A stretch of DNA of 64,000 nt. It comes from Lysobacterales bacterium 63-13 (lineage in GTDB: Bacteria > Pseudomonadota > Gammaproteobacteria > Xanthomonadales > Rhodanobacteraceae). The DNA is taken from contig MKWR01000024.1 of assembly GCA_001899855.1 (NCBI GenBank), positions 1 to 64,000 on the forward strand, given 5' to 3'. Of this stretch, positions 52,448-62,189 are shown piece after piece; positions within the stretch are counted from its first letter, which is position 1; each line of letters opens with the position of its first letter. The notes beneath the pieces were generated by a model, which was not told the DNA's origin, made no database searches, and saw nothing but the letters and a program-made list of their open reading frames with translations. The position numbers were made by a program, and so were the translations under genes.

Positions 52448-53788
52448 TCACTCCTGCCCGATCAAGGCCAGCAGCCGGGGCGGAATGCGCTGCTCGCCGG
52501 CGACCACCAGCAAGGGCGCGATCGCCAGTTCGGCGGCATCGAGCTGGGGCAGGATTTCATGCGCGAAGCGCTCGATGATGGCATCCTCGCGCCACTCGGC
52601 CCGACTCGCCAGTTCAGCCATCGCCGCGCGCGACTCGCGTCCTTCGCCGACGCACTCGAACGGCTTGTGATCGCGGTATTCGATCAAGGCATCGAAACCG
52701 CCCACCTGCGCCGGATCATCGAGCAGGTTGCGCCCGAAGATGCCGAGCAGGCGTGGCTTGGGCATGAACGGCGCCAGGGCGAGGAAGACGAAATGGCATT
52801 TGGGACACTGCCCGCACCAGCGATCCGAAGGCTTCGGCCCGAGGATGCGGAAATTGCGGTTGCAACTCGAGAACACGTCATCGTAGCGGTTGCTGCGCGC
52901 GAAGCGTGAGGCCACCGCCAGCTCGGACAGCGGTCGCAGCAGCGAGTAGTAATGCAGATCGGCGGCAACGCGCGTGCGCACGAGGTCGGCAAAGCTGCGC
53001 TCGAACTCCCAGCCCTTGCTCCACTGGTGGTTGATCGGCACGCCGTCGTATTCGAGGGTAGCGCTCGATGCCGAACGCTCGTTGGAGAAGGCGATCGCGT
53101 CGTGGCCGTAGAGGATGGCGGCAACGACGAGGATCGCCGAGTTGATCGCCGTCACCGGGATGTGCCCGTTGAAGGCACCGGCACGGTTGTAGTCAAACAG
53201 CACCGGCGAGATCGCGCGGGTGATGTTGAGCATCGGCAAGCCGGTGCGCCGGGCGCAGGATTCGATCAGGCCCGAACTGCCGATCCACACCGCCGTGGCG
53301 TTTTCACCGGCATGCTTGAGAAGTTCGACGCTGACCAGCGAATCCTTGCCGCCGCCAATCGGCACCAGGGTGCTGCGCGGCAAGGCCAGCGCAGGCACTG
53401 GGTCTGGCGAGGCCACGGCAGCTGCGGGGAAGCGGATGCGCGAGCGCAGGTCAATCTTGTTGTGGTAACCGAACTCGCCGAGTCCGTGCACGTACAAGGC
53501 ATCGAGAAACGCCGCCGATGCGGCATCCAGCTCGGCGCTTTCAACGCGGATCTGCGCGGGCACGCCGGCCTTGTAGTAACTGACTCCGGCAATCCAGTGC
53601 AGCAGGTCGAGTGCCGCATCGAACGCCGCCTGGCGCTCGCGCGGCAGGTCCGGCGCATGCGGAAATCCTATGCGCTCGATCAGCTCGGGGCCATCGTCGA
53701 AGGCATAGGCGAGCGAAGCCACACCGTCGGCATAATCGCGACGGATGAAACGAAAAGTCTGTGCCTGGCGTGGATCAGGTATCGACAT
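52448..53788 (-). CDS. murL: UDP-MurNAc-L-Ala-L-Glu epimerase (MurL)
   Basis: 446 residues. It converts the terminal L-Glu of UDP-MurNAc-L-Ala-L-Glu to D-Glu, with ATP. A nucleotide-binding LVPIGGGKDSLVS motif (about 155-167) resembles PP-loop ATP pyrophosphatases. SNERSASSATLEYDGVPINHQWSKG and a Cys pair WCGQCPKCHF follow. The start at 53788 (MSIPDPRQAQ) overlaps the upstream membrane-protein gene by 14 bases; the frame is open to 53818. Its stop abuts murD2. Confidence 0.92.
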   Translation of the reverse strand: MSIPDPRQAQTFRFIRRDYADGVASLAYAFDDGPELIERIGFPHAPDLPRERQAAFDAALDLLHWIAGVSYYKAGVPAQIRVESAELDAASAAFLDALYVHGLGEFGYHNKIDLRSRIRFPAAAVASPDPVPALALPRSTLVPIGGGKDSLVSVELLKHAGENATAVWIGSSGLIESCARRTGLPMLNITRAISPVLFDYNRAGAFNGHIPVTAINSAILVVAAILYGHDAIAFSNERSASSATLEYDGVPINHQWSKGWEFERSFADLVRTRVAADLHYYSLLRPLSELAVASRFARSNRYDDVFSSCNRNFRILGPKPSDRWCGQCPKCHFVFLALAPFMPKPRLLGIFGRNLLDDPAQVGGFDALIEYRDHKPFECVGEGRESRAAMAELASRAEWREDAIIERFAHEILPQLDAAELAIAPLLVVAGEQRIPPRLLALIGQE

Positions 53789-54245
53789 CGGCCAGTTCCC
53801 TGCGACGCAACACTGCAATCCAATGTGCCATCAGTGCGGTTACCGGAAAGGTGATCGCGCCAAGTGCGAACAGGGACATCGCGACGAAAAACAACACCTG
53901 TATGACGGCGCTGGTTACGCCGCCACTGCCAATCGCCTCGTGCCAACCGCCGGCGGCGGCGATCAGCCACACGTCGCCCAGCACACCGAACAGCACGTGG
54001 GTGATCGCCGCCATGCCGAAGCCGACCACCCACGCGTCGCGGCCTTCGCGCGCACGCCGATCAAGTCCGCGCCAGCCCAACAGCGCGGCAATCTGCGCAC
54101 TGAGCACGCCAATGCCGCCAAACAACAGGAATTGCGTCGAGGGGAACCCGCCATATATGCCAAACATCAAGGCACCCCACAGGCCAGCCGCAGCCAGTGG
54201 TGCCAGCAATGCGGCGAGATGCAGGTACAGGCGCGCACGACTCAC
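53775..54245 (-). CDS. Four-helix membrane protein of unknown function in the lysAC-murL operon
   Basis: 156 residues with about four membrane helices (LAALLAPLAAAGLWGALMFG, FLLFGGIGVLSAQIAALLG, AAITHVLFGVLGDVWLIAA, VIQVLFFVAMSLFALGAITF) and short basic loops. Not recognised. It overlaps lysAC by four bases (ATGA) and murL by 14, so it is tightly co-translated with peptidoglycan-precursor genes. A role in cell-wall precursor or amino-acid handling is a guess from position. Confidence 0.7.
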   Translation of the reverse strand: MSRARLYLHLAALLAPLAAAGLWGALMFGIYGGFPSTQFLLFGGIGVLSAQIAALLGWRGLDRRAREGRDAWVVGFGMAAITHVLFGVLGDVWLIAAAGGWHEAIGSGGVTSAVIQVLFFVAMSLFALGAITFPVTALMAHWIAVLRRRELADVDT

Positions 54246-56851
54246 AGCATATCCTCCATCGCCGGTTCACGCAGGTTGTAGCGCGACGCCATCACCGCGC
54301 CATAGGCACCGGCTTCGGCAATCAGGATCACGTCGCCTTCCCGGCACATCGGCAGGCGCCGGTTGTTGCCGAGCACGTCACCGCTTTCGCAGATCGGGCC
54401 GACGATCTGCACCAGCTCGTCGGCCGGCGCGTCGAGACGGCTCAGGTTGACGATCTCGTGCCAGGCTTCGTACAGGGCCGGACGAATCAGCGAATTCATG
54501 CCGGCGTCGACGCCGACATAGTGCACATCGCCCTTGCGCTTGGTCTGCGTCACGCGCGCCAGCAGCACTCCGGCCTCGGCGACCAGATAGCGACCCGGTT
54601 CCATCCACAACTGGAATTGCGGATAGGCCTGCTTGACCTCCGCCAATGCCTCGCCGAGTGCGGCAAGGTCCAGCGGCACATCGTCTGGCCGCGACGGCAC
54701 GCCCAGCCCGCCACCCAGATCAAGCACTTCGATGCGATTGAAGCGTTCGGCCAGGCTGGCTAGCTGCACGTGCACGCTGCGCCAGTGCTGCGCATCGAGG
54801 ATGCCCGAGCCGAGGTGCGCATGCAGGCCGACGATGCGCGCGCCATGCCGGCGCGCGTGGCTGCGGAAGGTTTCGACTTCATCCAGCGCCACGCCGAATT
54901 TCGATTGCGCGCCGCCGGTCCTGACCTTGTCATGATGGCCGCGACCGATGCCGAGATCGACGCGCAGGAAAATATCGTGGCCGGCGAAATCAGTTCCCCA
55001 TTCGACGATCGGATGCAGGCCATCGAGGGTCACGCGCACACCGGCGGCGAGTGCCGCCCGGTATTCCTCGCGCGGCGCGAAGTTCGGCGTGAACAGGATG
55101 CGCTCGGGCGGCAAGTCCGGCAGCGTCGCGCGCAGCGCGGCGACTTCGTTCCATGAAACACACTCGAAGGCGAAGCCTTCGGCATGCAGGCAACGCAGGA
55201 TCTGCGCATGAGGATTCGCCTTCAGCGCGTAATGCCAGCGATCGACCATGCCCAGGCCGAGCAAGCCGCGTGCCTGTTCGCGCACCTGGTCGAGGCTGTA
55301 GACATAGCGCGGCGTGGTTGCCGCGGCGAGTTCAAGCAGGCGCGCACGTTCGCGCTGCCACCACGGCGGCTGGCGAATCGAAGTCGCCTCCTCGGCCATT
55401 TCGCGCCAGCTTGGGCCAAACACGGCTGCATCACTGACACGCATGACCTCGGCGCGGATCAGCAAGGCATGCAAGCGGGGGATCAATTCCTCGACCACGG
55501 CCTCGTCGATGACGAAGGTCAGGTTGAGATTGTTCGAGGACTGCGAGATCAGGTGCACATCGAGCGCACCAAACTCCGCAAGCACGGTGGAAAGCCGGTG
55601 CAGCATCGCGCGCATGCCGCGGCCAACCAGGGTGATCGCGGCACACGGCGCAATCACCTTGACCCGGCAGAACGCTTCGAGATCCACGCACAAGCGCGCC
55701 AGCACGTCGGTGTTGAGCAGGTTTTCGGAGGGGTCGAGCGAGACGGTGACATTGGTTTCCGCCGAGCCGATGAGGTCGACCGACAAGCCATGGCGCTTGA
55801 AGGCCTCGAACACATCGGCAAGGAAACCGACCTGCTGCCACATGCTGATCGATTCCATCGACACCAGGGTGATGCCCTTGCGCGAACTGATCGCCTTGAT
55901 GCTGGGTGCCGTCGATTGCGTGTTCCAGAGGATCTCGGTGCCCGGCAGTTGCGGCCGGTTGGTGTCCTTGATGCGGATCGGCACGCGCGCGTCACGCACC
56001 GGATGGATGCAGCGCGGATGCAGCACTTTCGCACCCGTCGTGGCGATTTCCTGGGCCTCGGCGTAATCCAGCCGGGCCAACAGGCGCGCATCCGGAACTT
56101 GCCGAGGATTGGCGCTGAACATGCCCGGCACATCGGTCCAGATCTCGACCGCTTCGGCTTTCAGCAGGGTGCCGAAATACGCGGCCGAGGTATCCGAACC
56201 GCCACGGCCGAGCACCGCTGTCGCGCCATTGCCGCTGCGCGCGATGAAGCCCTGGGCGATGAAGACATCGCCGCGCGCCGCCAGCTCCGCGGCAATCTCC
56301 GGATCATGGCGAACGCGCACCGAAGCCGACAACCAGCGTCCCCACGGGCTCTGGTTCGGCAAGGCTTCGGCCTGCAGGTACTCGCGCGAATCGAGCCAGT
56401 GCGTGGTCAAGCCCAGCGCGTTCAGATACATCGAACCGAGCGTGCTCGAGGAGAGTTCGCCAATCGCCAGGACTTCGGCCTGCCAGTCGAAATCACCGCT
56501 GCAACGGCGTGGATCGGCGAGCAGGTGCTCAAGTCGCGCCATCCATGCATCGATGGCATTGCGCCTTTGCAGGCCCAACTCGCCAAACAGCGTGCGATGG
56601 CGCGCGACGATGGTCTCGCGCAATTCCATGCAGCGCGGCAGGTCGGCGCAGCCATCGCCGATGCCCTTCAGCAGATCGGTGATGCCCGACAGCGCCGAGA
56701 CCACGATCAGGACGCGTTTGCCGGCCTCGCGATGCGTCGCCGCAATGCTCGCGATATTGTCCCAGCGCGGACGCGTGGAGACGCTGGTACCACCAAACTT
56801 GACGACAACCCAGGGGGCGTCGGCGGCGAGGGAGGTATTGGGCTGGTTCAC
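54242..56851 (-). CDS. lysAC: Bifunctional aspartate kinase / diaminopimelate decarboxylase
   Basis: An 869-residue fusion of the first and last enzymes of lysine synthesis. The aspartate kinase part (about 1-450) has VVKFGGTSVS, LGRGGSDTSA and a pair of ACT regulatory domains (GITLVSMESISMW, NNLNLTFVID). The diaminopimelate decarboxylase part (about 485-865) has the PLP lysine in HYALKANPHAQ, HLGSGI, LDLGGGLGVP and ICESGDVLG. The fusion is typical of Xanthomonas and Xylella relatives. The ACT domains imply allosteric feedback by lysine or threonine. It leads the operon with murL and murD2. Confidence 0.95.
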   Translation of the reverse strand: MNQPNTSLAADAPWVVVKFGGTSVSTRPRWDNIASIAATHREAGKRVLIVVSALSGITDLLKGIGDGCADLPRCMELRETIVARHRTLFGELGLQRRNAIDAWMARLEHLLADPRRCSGDFDWQAEVLAIGELSSSTLGSMYLNALGLTTHWLDSREYLQAEALPNQSPWGRWLSASVRVRHDPEIAAELAARGDVFIAQGFIARSGNGATAVLGRGGSDTSAAYFGTLLKAEAVEIWTDVPGMFSANPRQVPDARLLARLDYAEAQEIATTGAKVLHPRCIHPVRDARVPIRIKDTNRPQLPGTEILWNTQSTAPSIKAISSRKGITLVSMESISMWQQVGFLADVFEAFKRHGLSVDLIGSAETNVTVSLDPSENLLNTDVLARLCVDLEAFCRVKVIAPCAAITLVGRGMRAMLHRLSTVLAEFGALDVHLISQSSNNLNLTFVIDEAVVEELIPRLHALLIRAEVMRVSDAAVFGPSWREMAEEATSIRQPPWWQRERARLLELAAATTPRYVYSLDQVREQARGLLGLGMVDRWHYALKANPHAQILRCLHAEGFAFECVSWNEVAALRATLPDLPPERILFTPNFAPREEYRAALAAGVRVTLDGLHPIVEWGTDFAGHDIFLRVDLGIGRGHHDKVRTGGAQSKFGVALDEVETFRSHARRHGARIVGLHAHLGSGILDAQHWRSVHVQLASLAERFNRIEVLDLGGGLGVPSRPDDVPLDLAALGEALAEVKQAYPQFQLWMEPGRYLVAEAGVLLARVTQTKRKGDVHYVGVDAGMNSLIRPALYEAWHEIVNLSRLDAPADELVQIVGPICESGDVLGNNRRLPMCREGDVILIAEAGAYGAVMASRYNLREPAMEDML

Positions 56852-57019
56852 GACTTGAGGATGTTGGCGGGCTCGGGCAGCGAGTCAGGCATTCTTCGAT
56901 GCATTGCAGCAAAAGGCAATCGCCACAACGCACCGACGCGCCCGCACCTGCCCTGGATCCACCATGACGCCCGGATTCACTGCCGCGCTGGTGTGACCAT
57001 CAAGCCGGCCTGGCACCGC

Positions 57020-57487
57020 TCAATGATGGTGTTCGTGCCCGTCGTTGTCGCCCGCGTCAGCGGCCTGCACATCGAAAATCGCCGGCACCCGCGTGCCATC
57101 CGAAATCAGCAAGGTGATCTCGATGCGATCTCCGGGATTCACGTCCTTGCGCGGCTGCATCAACATCAGGTGCATGCCGCCCGGGGCGAACTTCACCTCC
57201 TGGCCCGGCGCGATTTCGAGGCTGTTGAGCTCACGCATCCGCGCCACGCCATTCTCGATGACGGTCTGGTGCACGGAGACAGTACGGAAACGGTCGCTTT
57301 GCGCCGCAAGGATGCTGACCGGCGCATCGCCGGTGTTCTTGATCGTCAGGTAACCGGCAAGCATGGCCGCACCCGGCGGCGCCTGCGGTATCCACGCGTT
57401 CGATACGCCAAGCTGCGCGGCAGCCAGCGCCAATGGTGCCAGGCAGAACAAGGCAAGGATGATGAGCAGACGGTGCAGGGATTTCAT
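57020..57487 (-). CDS. Periplasmic copper chaperone PCu(A)C
   Basis: A 155-residue exported protein with a signal peptide (SLHRLLIILALFCLAPLALA). The copper motif H(M)x10Mx21HxM is present as VHQTVIENGVARM and then GGMHLMLM, plus a C-terminal His-rich tail (DGHEHHH). It delivers Cu(I) to cytochrome c oxidase CuA sites (family knowledge). The ATG at 57487 follows GGAG; an in-frame ATG at 57493 is less well spaced. It is a lone gene; no SCO or Cox gene is adjacent. Confidence 0.9.
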   Translation of the reverse strand: MKSLHRLLIILALFCLAPLALAAAQLGVSNAWIPQAPPGAAMLAGYLTIKNTGDAPVSILAAQSDRFRTVSVHQTVIENGVARMRELNSLEIAPGQEVKFAPGGMHLMLMQPRKDVNPGDRIEITLLISDGTRVPAIFDVQAADAGDNDGHEHHH

Positions 57488-57793
57488 CGGCATCTCCAGA
57501 ATGAAGGCCCATGATAGCGGCAGCCGGCCCCGCAGGCCTGCCACCGGTTGCCGCAGCCGCCAACGCATCGCGACCGAACCCGGTCTCCTTCACTGGATGA
57601 CTGAATCCGGGCCGGACGCGTGCAGGAAATTGCCTTGGCTTTGCTGCGCACGCAAGGGCATGGATGCCCGAGGTACGAGCCCATGAATGGGCATTGCAGA
57701 AGACATCCCGCTCCGCCTGCCCTTGTCTGTTTCGCCGGATCCGTACCATGATGGTCGAAGGCCAACAGCCGACATCCACCGCCGGAAAATCCC
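57488..57793. other. Divergent intergenic region carrying a twin-hairpin element
   Basis: No credible gene. 57656-57692 holds GGGCATGGATGCCC, GAGGTACG and GCCCATGAATGGGC: two 6-bp-stem palindromes around the same spacer found at 30594-30601. The rest should contain the promoters of the copper chaperone and the enoyl-CoA isomerase genes, but no strong -35/-10 pair stands out. Confidence 0.5.
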
Positions 57794-58558
57794 ATGACCC
57801 TTCTTGAAACCATCACCCACGACTCCGTCCACGAGCTGCGCCTGGCGCGACCGCCGGTCAATGCCTTGAATCCCGAACTGGTCGGCAAGCTGCGCGATGC
57901 GGTGTTGTCGGCCCCCGGCAAGGGCGCGCGCGGCATCGTGCTTTCCGGCCACGCCGGCATGTTTTCGGCTGGGCTCGACGTGCCGAGCCTGCTGCAACTG
58001 GATCGCCCGGCCATGGGCGCGTTCTGGAAGGTATTCATTGGTCTCTGCGAAGCGCTGGCACGCTCGCCGATCCCGATTGTCGCGGCGATCACCGGCCACA
58101 GTCCTGCCGGTGGTGCCGTGCTCACGCTGTATTGCGACTATCGCATCATGGCGCGTGGCGATTTCCGCATCGGACTCAACGAGGTGCAGGTCGGACTCGT
58201 GGTTCCGGGGATCATCCAGGCCGCCATGCGACGCCTGCTTGGCGCGCATCGCGCCGAACGACTGATGGTCGCCGGTGCCATGATCGACGCCGAGGAAGCG
58301 CACCGCATCGGCCTCGTCGACGAGCTGGTGGAAACCGAACTGGTCGTCGGCCGCGCCATTGGCTGGCTGCAGGACCTGCTCAGGCATCCGCCTGAAGCCA
58401 TGAGCGAAACCCGGCGCATTGCCCGCGCCGACCTGCACGCCGAATTCGACCGCGTCGACCAGGCCAGCGACGACGAATTCGCCAAGCGCTGGTTCAGTGC
58501 CGAAGCGCAACACGTGCTGGGCGACCTGGTCGCGAAACTCAAGGCCAAGCGCGGCTGA
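57794..58558 (+). CDS. Enoyl-CoA hydratase/isomerase, delta3-delta2-enoyl-CoA isomerase-like
   Basis: A crotonase-fold protein of 254 residues. The oxyanion-hole segments are FSAGLDVPSL and HSPAGGAVLTL, and the catalytic glutamate sits in IGLNEVQVGL. The combination (SPAGG, CDYRIMA, NE.Q.G) resembles mitochondrial-type enoyl-CoA isomerase more than a hydratase, so a role in degrading unsaturated fatty acids is likely. Substrate is not provable from sequence. It is a single-gene unit. Confidence 0.85.
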   Translation: MTLLETITHDSVHELRLARPPVNALNPELVGKLRDAVLSAPGKGARGIVLSGHAGMFSAGLDVPSLLQLDRPAMGAFWKVFIGLCEALARSPIPIVAAITGHSPAGGAVLTLYCDYRIMARGDFRIGLNEVQVGLVVPGIIQAAMRRLLGAHRAERLMVAGAMIDAEEAHRIGLVDELVETELVVGRAIGWLQDLLRHPPEAMSETRRIARADLHAEFDRVDQASDDEFAKRWFSAEAQHVLGDLVAKLKAKRG

Positions 58559-58617
58559 ACGAAACAACTCCGCCTGCGGCGAATTCCGCGGATGCATTCG
58601 CGCGCGAGCCAGCGCGG

Positions 58618-59268
58618 TCAGCGGCGATACGGCGCGAGCAGCTCGGGTTCGGCGAGCACGCCAGCCGGGACCAGATAGCGCGGCTCGCGGCCTGCGGCGA
58701 GTTCGTGGCGGATCTGCGTGGCGGAGATTTCCAGGGCGGAAACACGAATCTCGATCACCGCACCGTTTGCGCTTTGTCGCAGTTGCGCCGGGGAATTCGT
58801 GCGGCGCGTGCCGATTTGTCCGCTCAACTCAGGCGATTCGATGATTTCGTGGCCGGCGCGCGTGAGCACGCCGATATGGGCGAGGTCGAACAATTCGCGC
58901 CAGCGATGCCAACTCGGCAGGCCGGAAAACGCATCCGCGCCGACCAGCAAGACAACCGGCCGCGTCGCGCCGATTTCCTTGCGCAAGGCGACCAGCGTGT
59001 CGACCGTGTAGGAGGGGCCCTCGCGGCGCAGTTCGCGCTGGTCGAGGATCAAGCGCTCCTGGCCCTGCAGTGCGGCACGCAGGATGGCCACGCGCTGTGC
59101 CGCGCTGGCGACGGGTTGCGCACGATGCGGCGGCACGTTGGCGGGCATCAGGTGGACATCGGCACCGAGAAACTCTGCAGCCTCCCAAGCCACGCGCAAA
59201 TGACCGAGGTGCACCGGATCGAAGGTGCCGCCAAGAATGGCCAGCGGTCGGTCGGTCACGGTGCTCAT
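58618..59268 (-). CDS. nadD: Nicotinate-nucleotide adenylyltransferase
   Basis: Makes NaAD in NAD synthesis. 216 residues. It has the nucleotidyltransferase motif ILGGTFDPVHLGHLR and C-terminal VSALEISATQIRHELA. The start at 59268 is set by the motif position; the open frame extends upstream through holA. It is the last gene in the lptE...holA-nadD block. Confidence 0.95.
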   Translation of the reverse strand: MSTVTDRPLAILGGTFDPVHLGHLRVAWEAAEFLGADVHLMPANVPPHRAQPVASAAQRVAILRAALQGQERLILDQRELRREGPSYTVDTLVALRKEIGATRPVVLLVGADAFSGLPSWHRWRELFDLAHIGVLTRAGHEIIESPELSGQIGTRRTNSPAQLRQSANGAVIEIRVSALEISATQIRHELAAGREPRYLVPAGVLAEPELLAPYRR

Positions 59269-59288
59269 CGGCGTATCGTGCGTGCCGC

Positions 59289-60317
59289 TCAGGGGCCGGC
59301 GACAAGCAGCCCGGCACCACGGCGCGGCATCGCGATTGCCGTGACCAGGCGTTCGATCTCGCGCCAGACATCGCCCGAGTCGCGACCCTTGGCAATGCGG
59401 TCGATGCGACCGAGATGGATGATGCAGCGCTCCCAGTGCGCGGCATCGCCGGCTTTCAGCGCGCGCTTGAAAGCGGCCTGCCTGGCATCCCAGATGCGCT
59501 CGGTCTTGAACGCTTGGGCGAGATTGCCGCCGGCGTTGGCCAGGCGATAAAGCACGCGCAACTGGTTGAGCAGCCAGCCGAGCAGCGGGATCGCCTCGGC
59601 TCCCTCGGCGCGCAAGCCCTCGACCATGCGCAAGGCGCGTGCCGCATCGCCGGCAATCGCCGCATCGGTCAGGCGAAAGGCATCGAAGCGCGCATCGTCG
59701 GCAACACTGCGTTCGAGCAAGTCGATATCGAGCAGGCTGTCGCCAACCAGCAGGGCGAGCTTGTCGATTTCCTGTGCTGCCGCGAGCAGGTTGCCCTCGA
59801 TGCGTTCGGCCAGCAATTCGATGGCATCCGCCGTTGCCCTGAGGCCTCGCGATTGCATGCGCGCGGAAATCCACGCCGGCATTTCCTCGCGCTTGAGCGG
59901 CCACACCGGCATGGCCACGCCAAGGCGCTCGACGGCGCCGTACCAGACCCCCTCGTGCCCCTTGCTCCATTCCTGCGCGGTGATCAGCAGCAAGGTATCC
60001 GGCGGCGGATCGGCGCACCAGGCGCTGATCGCGGCGGAACCCTCCTTGCCGGGCTTGCCGGTCGGCATGCGCAGCTCGATCAGGCGACGCGTGGAAAACA
60101 GCGACATCGCAGCGCCCGACATGGCCAGTTCGTTCCAGTCGAAGCGATGGTCGACATCGTGTATCTCGCGCTCGGCAAAGCCCAGTTCGCGGGCACGCGC
60201 GCGCAAGCGGTCGGCGGCTTCCATGACCAGCAGATGCTCGGCCCCGGCAATCAGCCAGACCGGTTTGAGCGGAGAGGCGCCGAGCAATCGCGGCAGATCG
60301 GTGATTCGTGCAGGCAT
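59289..60317 (-). CDS. holA: DNA polymerase III delta subunit
   Basis: The clamp-loader wrench subunit, 342 residues. Family features include KPVWLIAGAEHLLVMEAAD near the start, SLFSTRRLIELRMPTGKPG and EGNLLAAAQEIDKLALL. The start at 60317 gives the usual N-terminus. In E. coli holA directly follows lptE; here three ABC-exporter genes lie between them. Confidence 0.93.
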   Translation of the reverse strand: MPARITDLPRLLGASPLKPVWLIAGAEHLLVMEAADRLRARARELGFAEREIHDVDHRFDWNELAMSGAAMSLFSTRRLIELRMPTGKPGKEGSAAISAWCADPPPDTLLLITAQEWSKGHEGVWYGAVERLGVAMPVWPLKREEMPAWISARMQSRGLRATADAIELLAERIEGNLLAAAQEIDKLALLVGDSLLDIDLLERSVADDARFDAFRLTDAAIAGDAARALRMVEGLRAEGAEAIPLLGWLLNQLRVLYRLANAGGNLAQAFKTERIWDARQAAFKRALKAGDAAHWERCIIHLGRIDRIAKGRDSGDVWREIERLVTAIAMPRRGAGLLVAGP

Positions 60318-60417
60318 TGGCTGATTGTACGGGAGTCGACCACGGCGTGACCCCTCGGCGAATCCGCAGGTTTGCGCGGAGCGCGACGAGGCGCGGGAGT
60401 CGTGCTTGTGGCCGCGA

Positions 60418-61488
60418 TCAACCCGGCGCGCGCGTGGTCTCGATGAAGACATCCACGCGCAGGCCCACCGGCAAGTCGGGATGGCCTTCGAGCAGGATCA
60501 GCGCTTCGAGGATCTTGGCATCCTGCTTCTCGGCCGGATCACCCGAACTGAGATTGCGCCGGCCCATGCGCTGGCTGACATGGATCACTTTGCCGGGGAA
60601 ACTCCGCCCGGCAAAGGCATCGCTGCGCACGTCGACCGTCTGGCCGACGCGGACGCGGGCGATATCCAGCTCGTCGATGTCCGCACGCACGCGCAACTGG
60701 CTCGTGTCGCCAATGCGCGCCAGCGGCACAGGTGACAGCGCCACCGCCGTTTCACCTTCACGCAGGTCGCGCTTGAGGATGACACCGTCGATTGGCGAAC
60801 GGATCTGCGACTTGCCGAATTGCGCGCTGGCACGCTCGCGACTGGCGACCGCCGCGGCCAGGCGCGCTTCGCCGGCATGGATATCCTCGATGCGTGCCCC
60901 AGCCTGCAACAGGCGCAGTGCCGCGGCGGCGCGCTGGCGTTCAGCCGTGGCCATTTCCAGTTCGGCGCGGCTCTGGTCCCAGCGTGACTGGCTGATCAGC
61001 TTGCGCTGCAACAGCGGCTGATCGCGCCTCTGCGCCGCCTCGGCCAGGTGTTCCGCAGATTCAGCCGCGGCAAGTCCGGCAGTGGCCTCGGCGATTTCCT
61101 CGGCACGCGCGCCGTGGCGCAGGCGATCCAGTTCGGCCTGGCGCAGATCCACTTCGGCAGCCGCCGCGGCCATGTCCGCGCGCAGGTCGGCATTCTCGAT
61201 TTCGGCAATCAACTGGCCGGCGCTGACCACATCGCCTTCCGCGATGGACACCCTGGCCAGGCGTCCGGAAATCTGCGGGATGATCACGCGCTCCTCGCTG
61301 ACCGGCTCGACCAGGCCACCAGCGGCCACCCGCGAGGAGTCCATGCCGGGGCGATCCGGGGCTGCCGGATCGGCACTCCCCGCACGGCAAGCAGCAAGCA
61401 CGAACATGGCCACGCCGAGCGTGGCAACGTGCAGGACAGGCGTGTGACGGCGGCACGCGGCAAGGGCAGGAATCATGCGCGCCATCAT
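60418..61488 (-). CDS. HlyD-family periplasmic adaptor lipoprotein (DevB-like)
   Basis: 356 residues. The N-terminus carries a lipobox (LAAC, Cys34), so it is probably a lipid-anchored adaptor. A biotinyl-lipoyl half-motif (ISGRLARVSIAEGDVVSAGQ) is followed by a long coiled coil (about 95-215) and the matching half (IRSPIDGVILKRDLREGE), then a beta-barrel. It would bridge the inner-membrane ABC exporter to an outer-membrane channel such as TolC. It overlaps the ATPase gene by four bases. Confidence 0.88.
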   Translation of the reverse strand: MMARMIPALAACRRHTPVLHVATLGVAMFVLAACRAGSADPAAPDRPGMDSSRVAAGGLVEPVSEERVIIPQISGRLARVSIAEGDVVSAGQLIAEIENADLRADMAAAAAEVDLRQAELDRLRHGARAEEIAEATAGLAAAESAEHLAEAAQRRDQPLLQRKLISQSRWDQSRAELEMATAERQRAAAALRLLQAGARIEDIHAGEARLAAAVASRERASAQFGKSQIRSPIDGVILKRDLREGETAVALSPVPLARIGDTSQLRVRADIDELDIARVRVGQTVDVRSDAFAGRSFPGKVIHVSQRMGRRNLSSGDPAEKQDAKILEALILLEGHPDLPVGLRVDVFIETTRAPG

Positions 61489-62189
61489 GCCTGATTGCCG
61501 TGCCGGCGACGGTCATCGACGAGGCGACCGTCTTCCAGGTGCAGGACCCGATCGGCATACGGCTCGACGCGCGGATCATGGCTGACGATGACCACGGCGC
61601 AGTTTTCCCGGTGCGCCAGCGCCTGCAGCGTGGCGACGACATCCTGGCCACTCTTGCCATCGAGCGCGGCGGTCGGCTCATCGGCAAGGATCAGGCCGGG
61701 CTTGCCCGCCAGTGCCCGCGCAATGGCCACGCGCTGTTTCTGGCCACCCGACAGTTCGGCGGGAAAATGATTGGCGCGATTGCCCATGTCGAGGCGCTCG
61801 AGCAGTTGCAGCGCCGCCGCCTGCTGCTGGCGTGGCGGAAACTGCTTGAGATCGAGCGCGACGGCGACGTTTTCCCAGGCGCGCAAGGTCGGAAACAGGT
61901 TGTAATGCTGGAAGACGAAGCCGACATGGGCAAGGCGCAAGGCCGACAGGGCTTCGGCATCGAGCGCATGCAGCGCCTGTCCGTGCAGGGAGACACGCCC
62001 CTGGCTTGGCCGCAGCAGGCAGCCCATCACCTGCAGCAAGGTGGTCTTGCCCGAGCCGCTCGGACCGAGCAGCAAGGTCACCTCGCCGGAGCGCACGTCG
62101 AGCGAGATGTCGCGCAGCGCCGACAAGGCAGTCGCGCCCTTGCCATAGGTGACGCCGACATCCTCGATGCGCAGCAAGGGTTCGCTCAT
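61485..62189 (-). CDS. ABC transporter ATP-binding protein (MacB/LolD/DevA type)
   Basis: 234 residues. It has Walker A GPSGSGKTT (42-50), Q-loop FVFQHYN, signature LSGGQKQRVAIARAL, Walker B LILADEP and the switch histidine in VIVSHDP. The LolD/MacB subfamily is indicated by GKGATALSALRDISL at the start. It powers the adjacent FtsX-type permease. It overlaps the neighbours by four bases on each side. Confidence 0.93.
   Translation of the reverse strand: MSEPLLRIEDVGVTYGKGATALSALRDISLDVRSGEVTLLLGPSGSGKTTLLQVMGCLLRPSQGRVSLHGQALHALDAEALSALRLAHVGFVFQHYNLFPTLRAWENVAVALDLKQFPPRQQQAAALQLLERLDMGNRANHFPAELSGGQKQRVAIARALAGKPGLILADEPTAALDGKSGQDVVATLQALAHRENCAVVIVSHDPRVEPYADRVLHLEDGRLVDDRRRHGNQA

Noticed and set aside
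55184-57514. 776-codon plus-strand frame
   Set aside because: Covers lysAC and the copper-chaperone gene in antisense; both minus-strand genes are certain.
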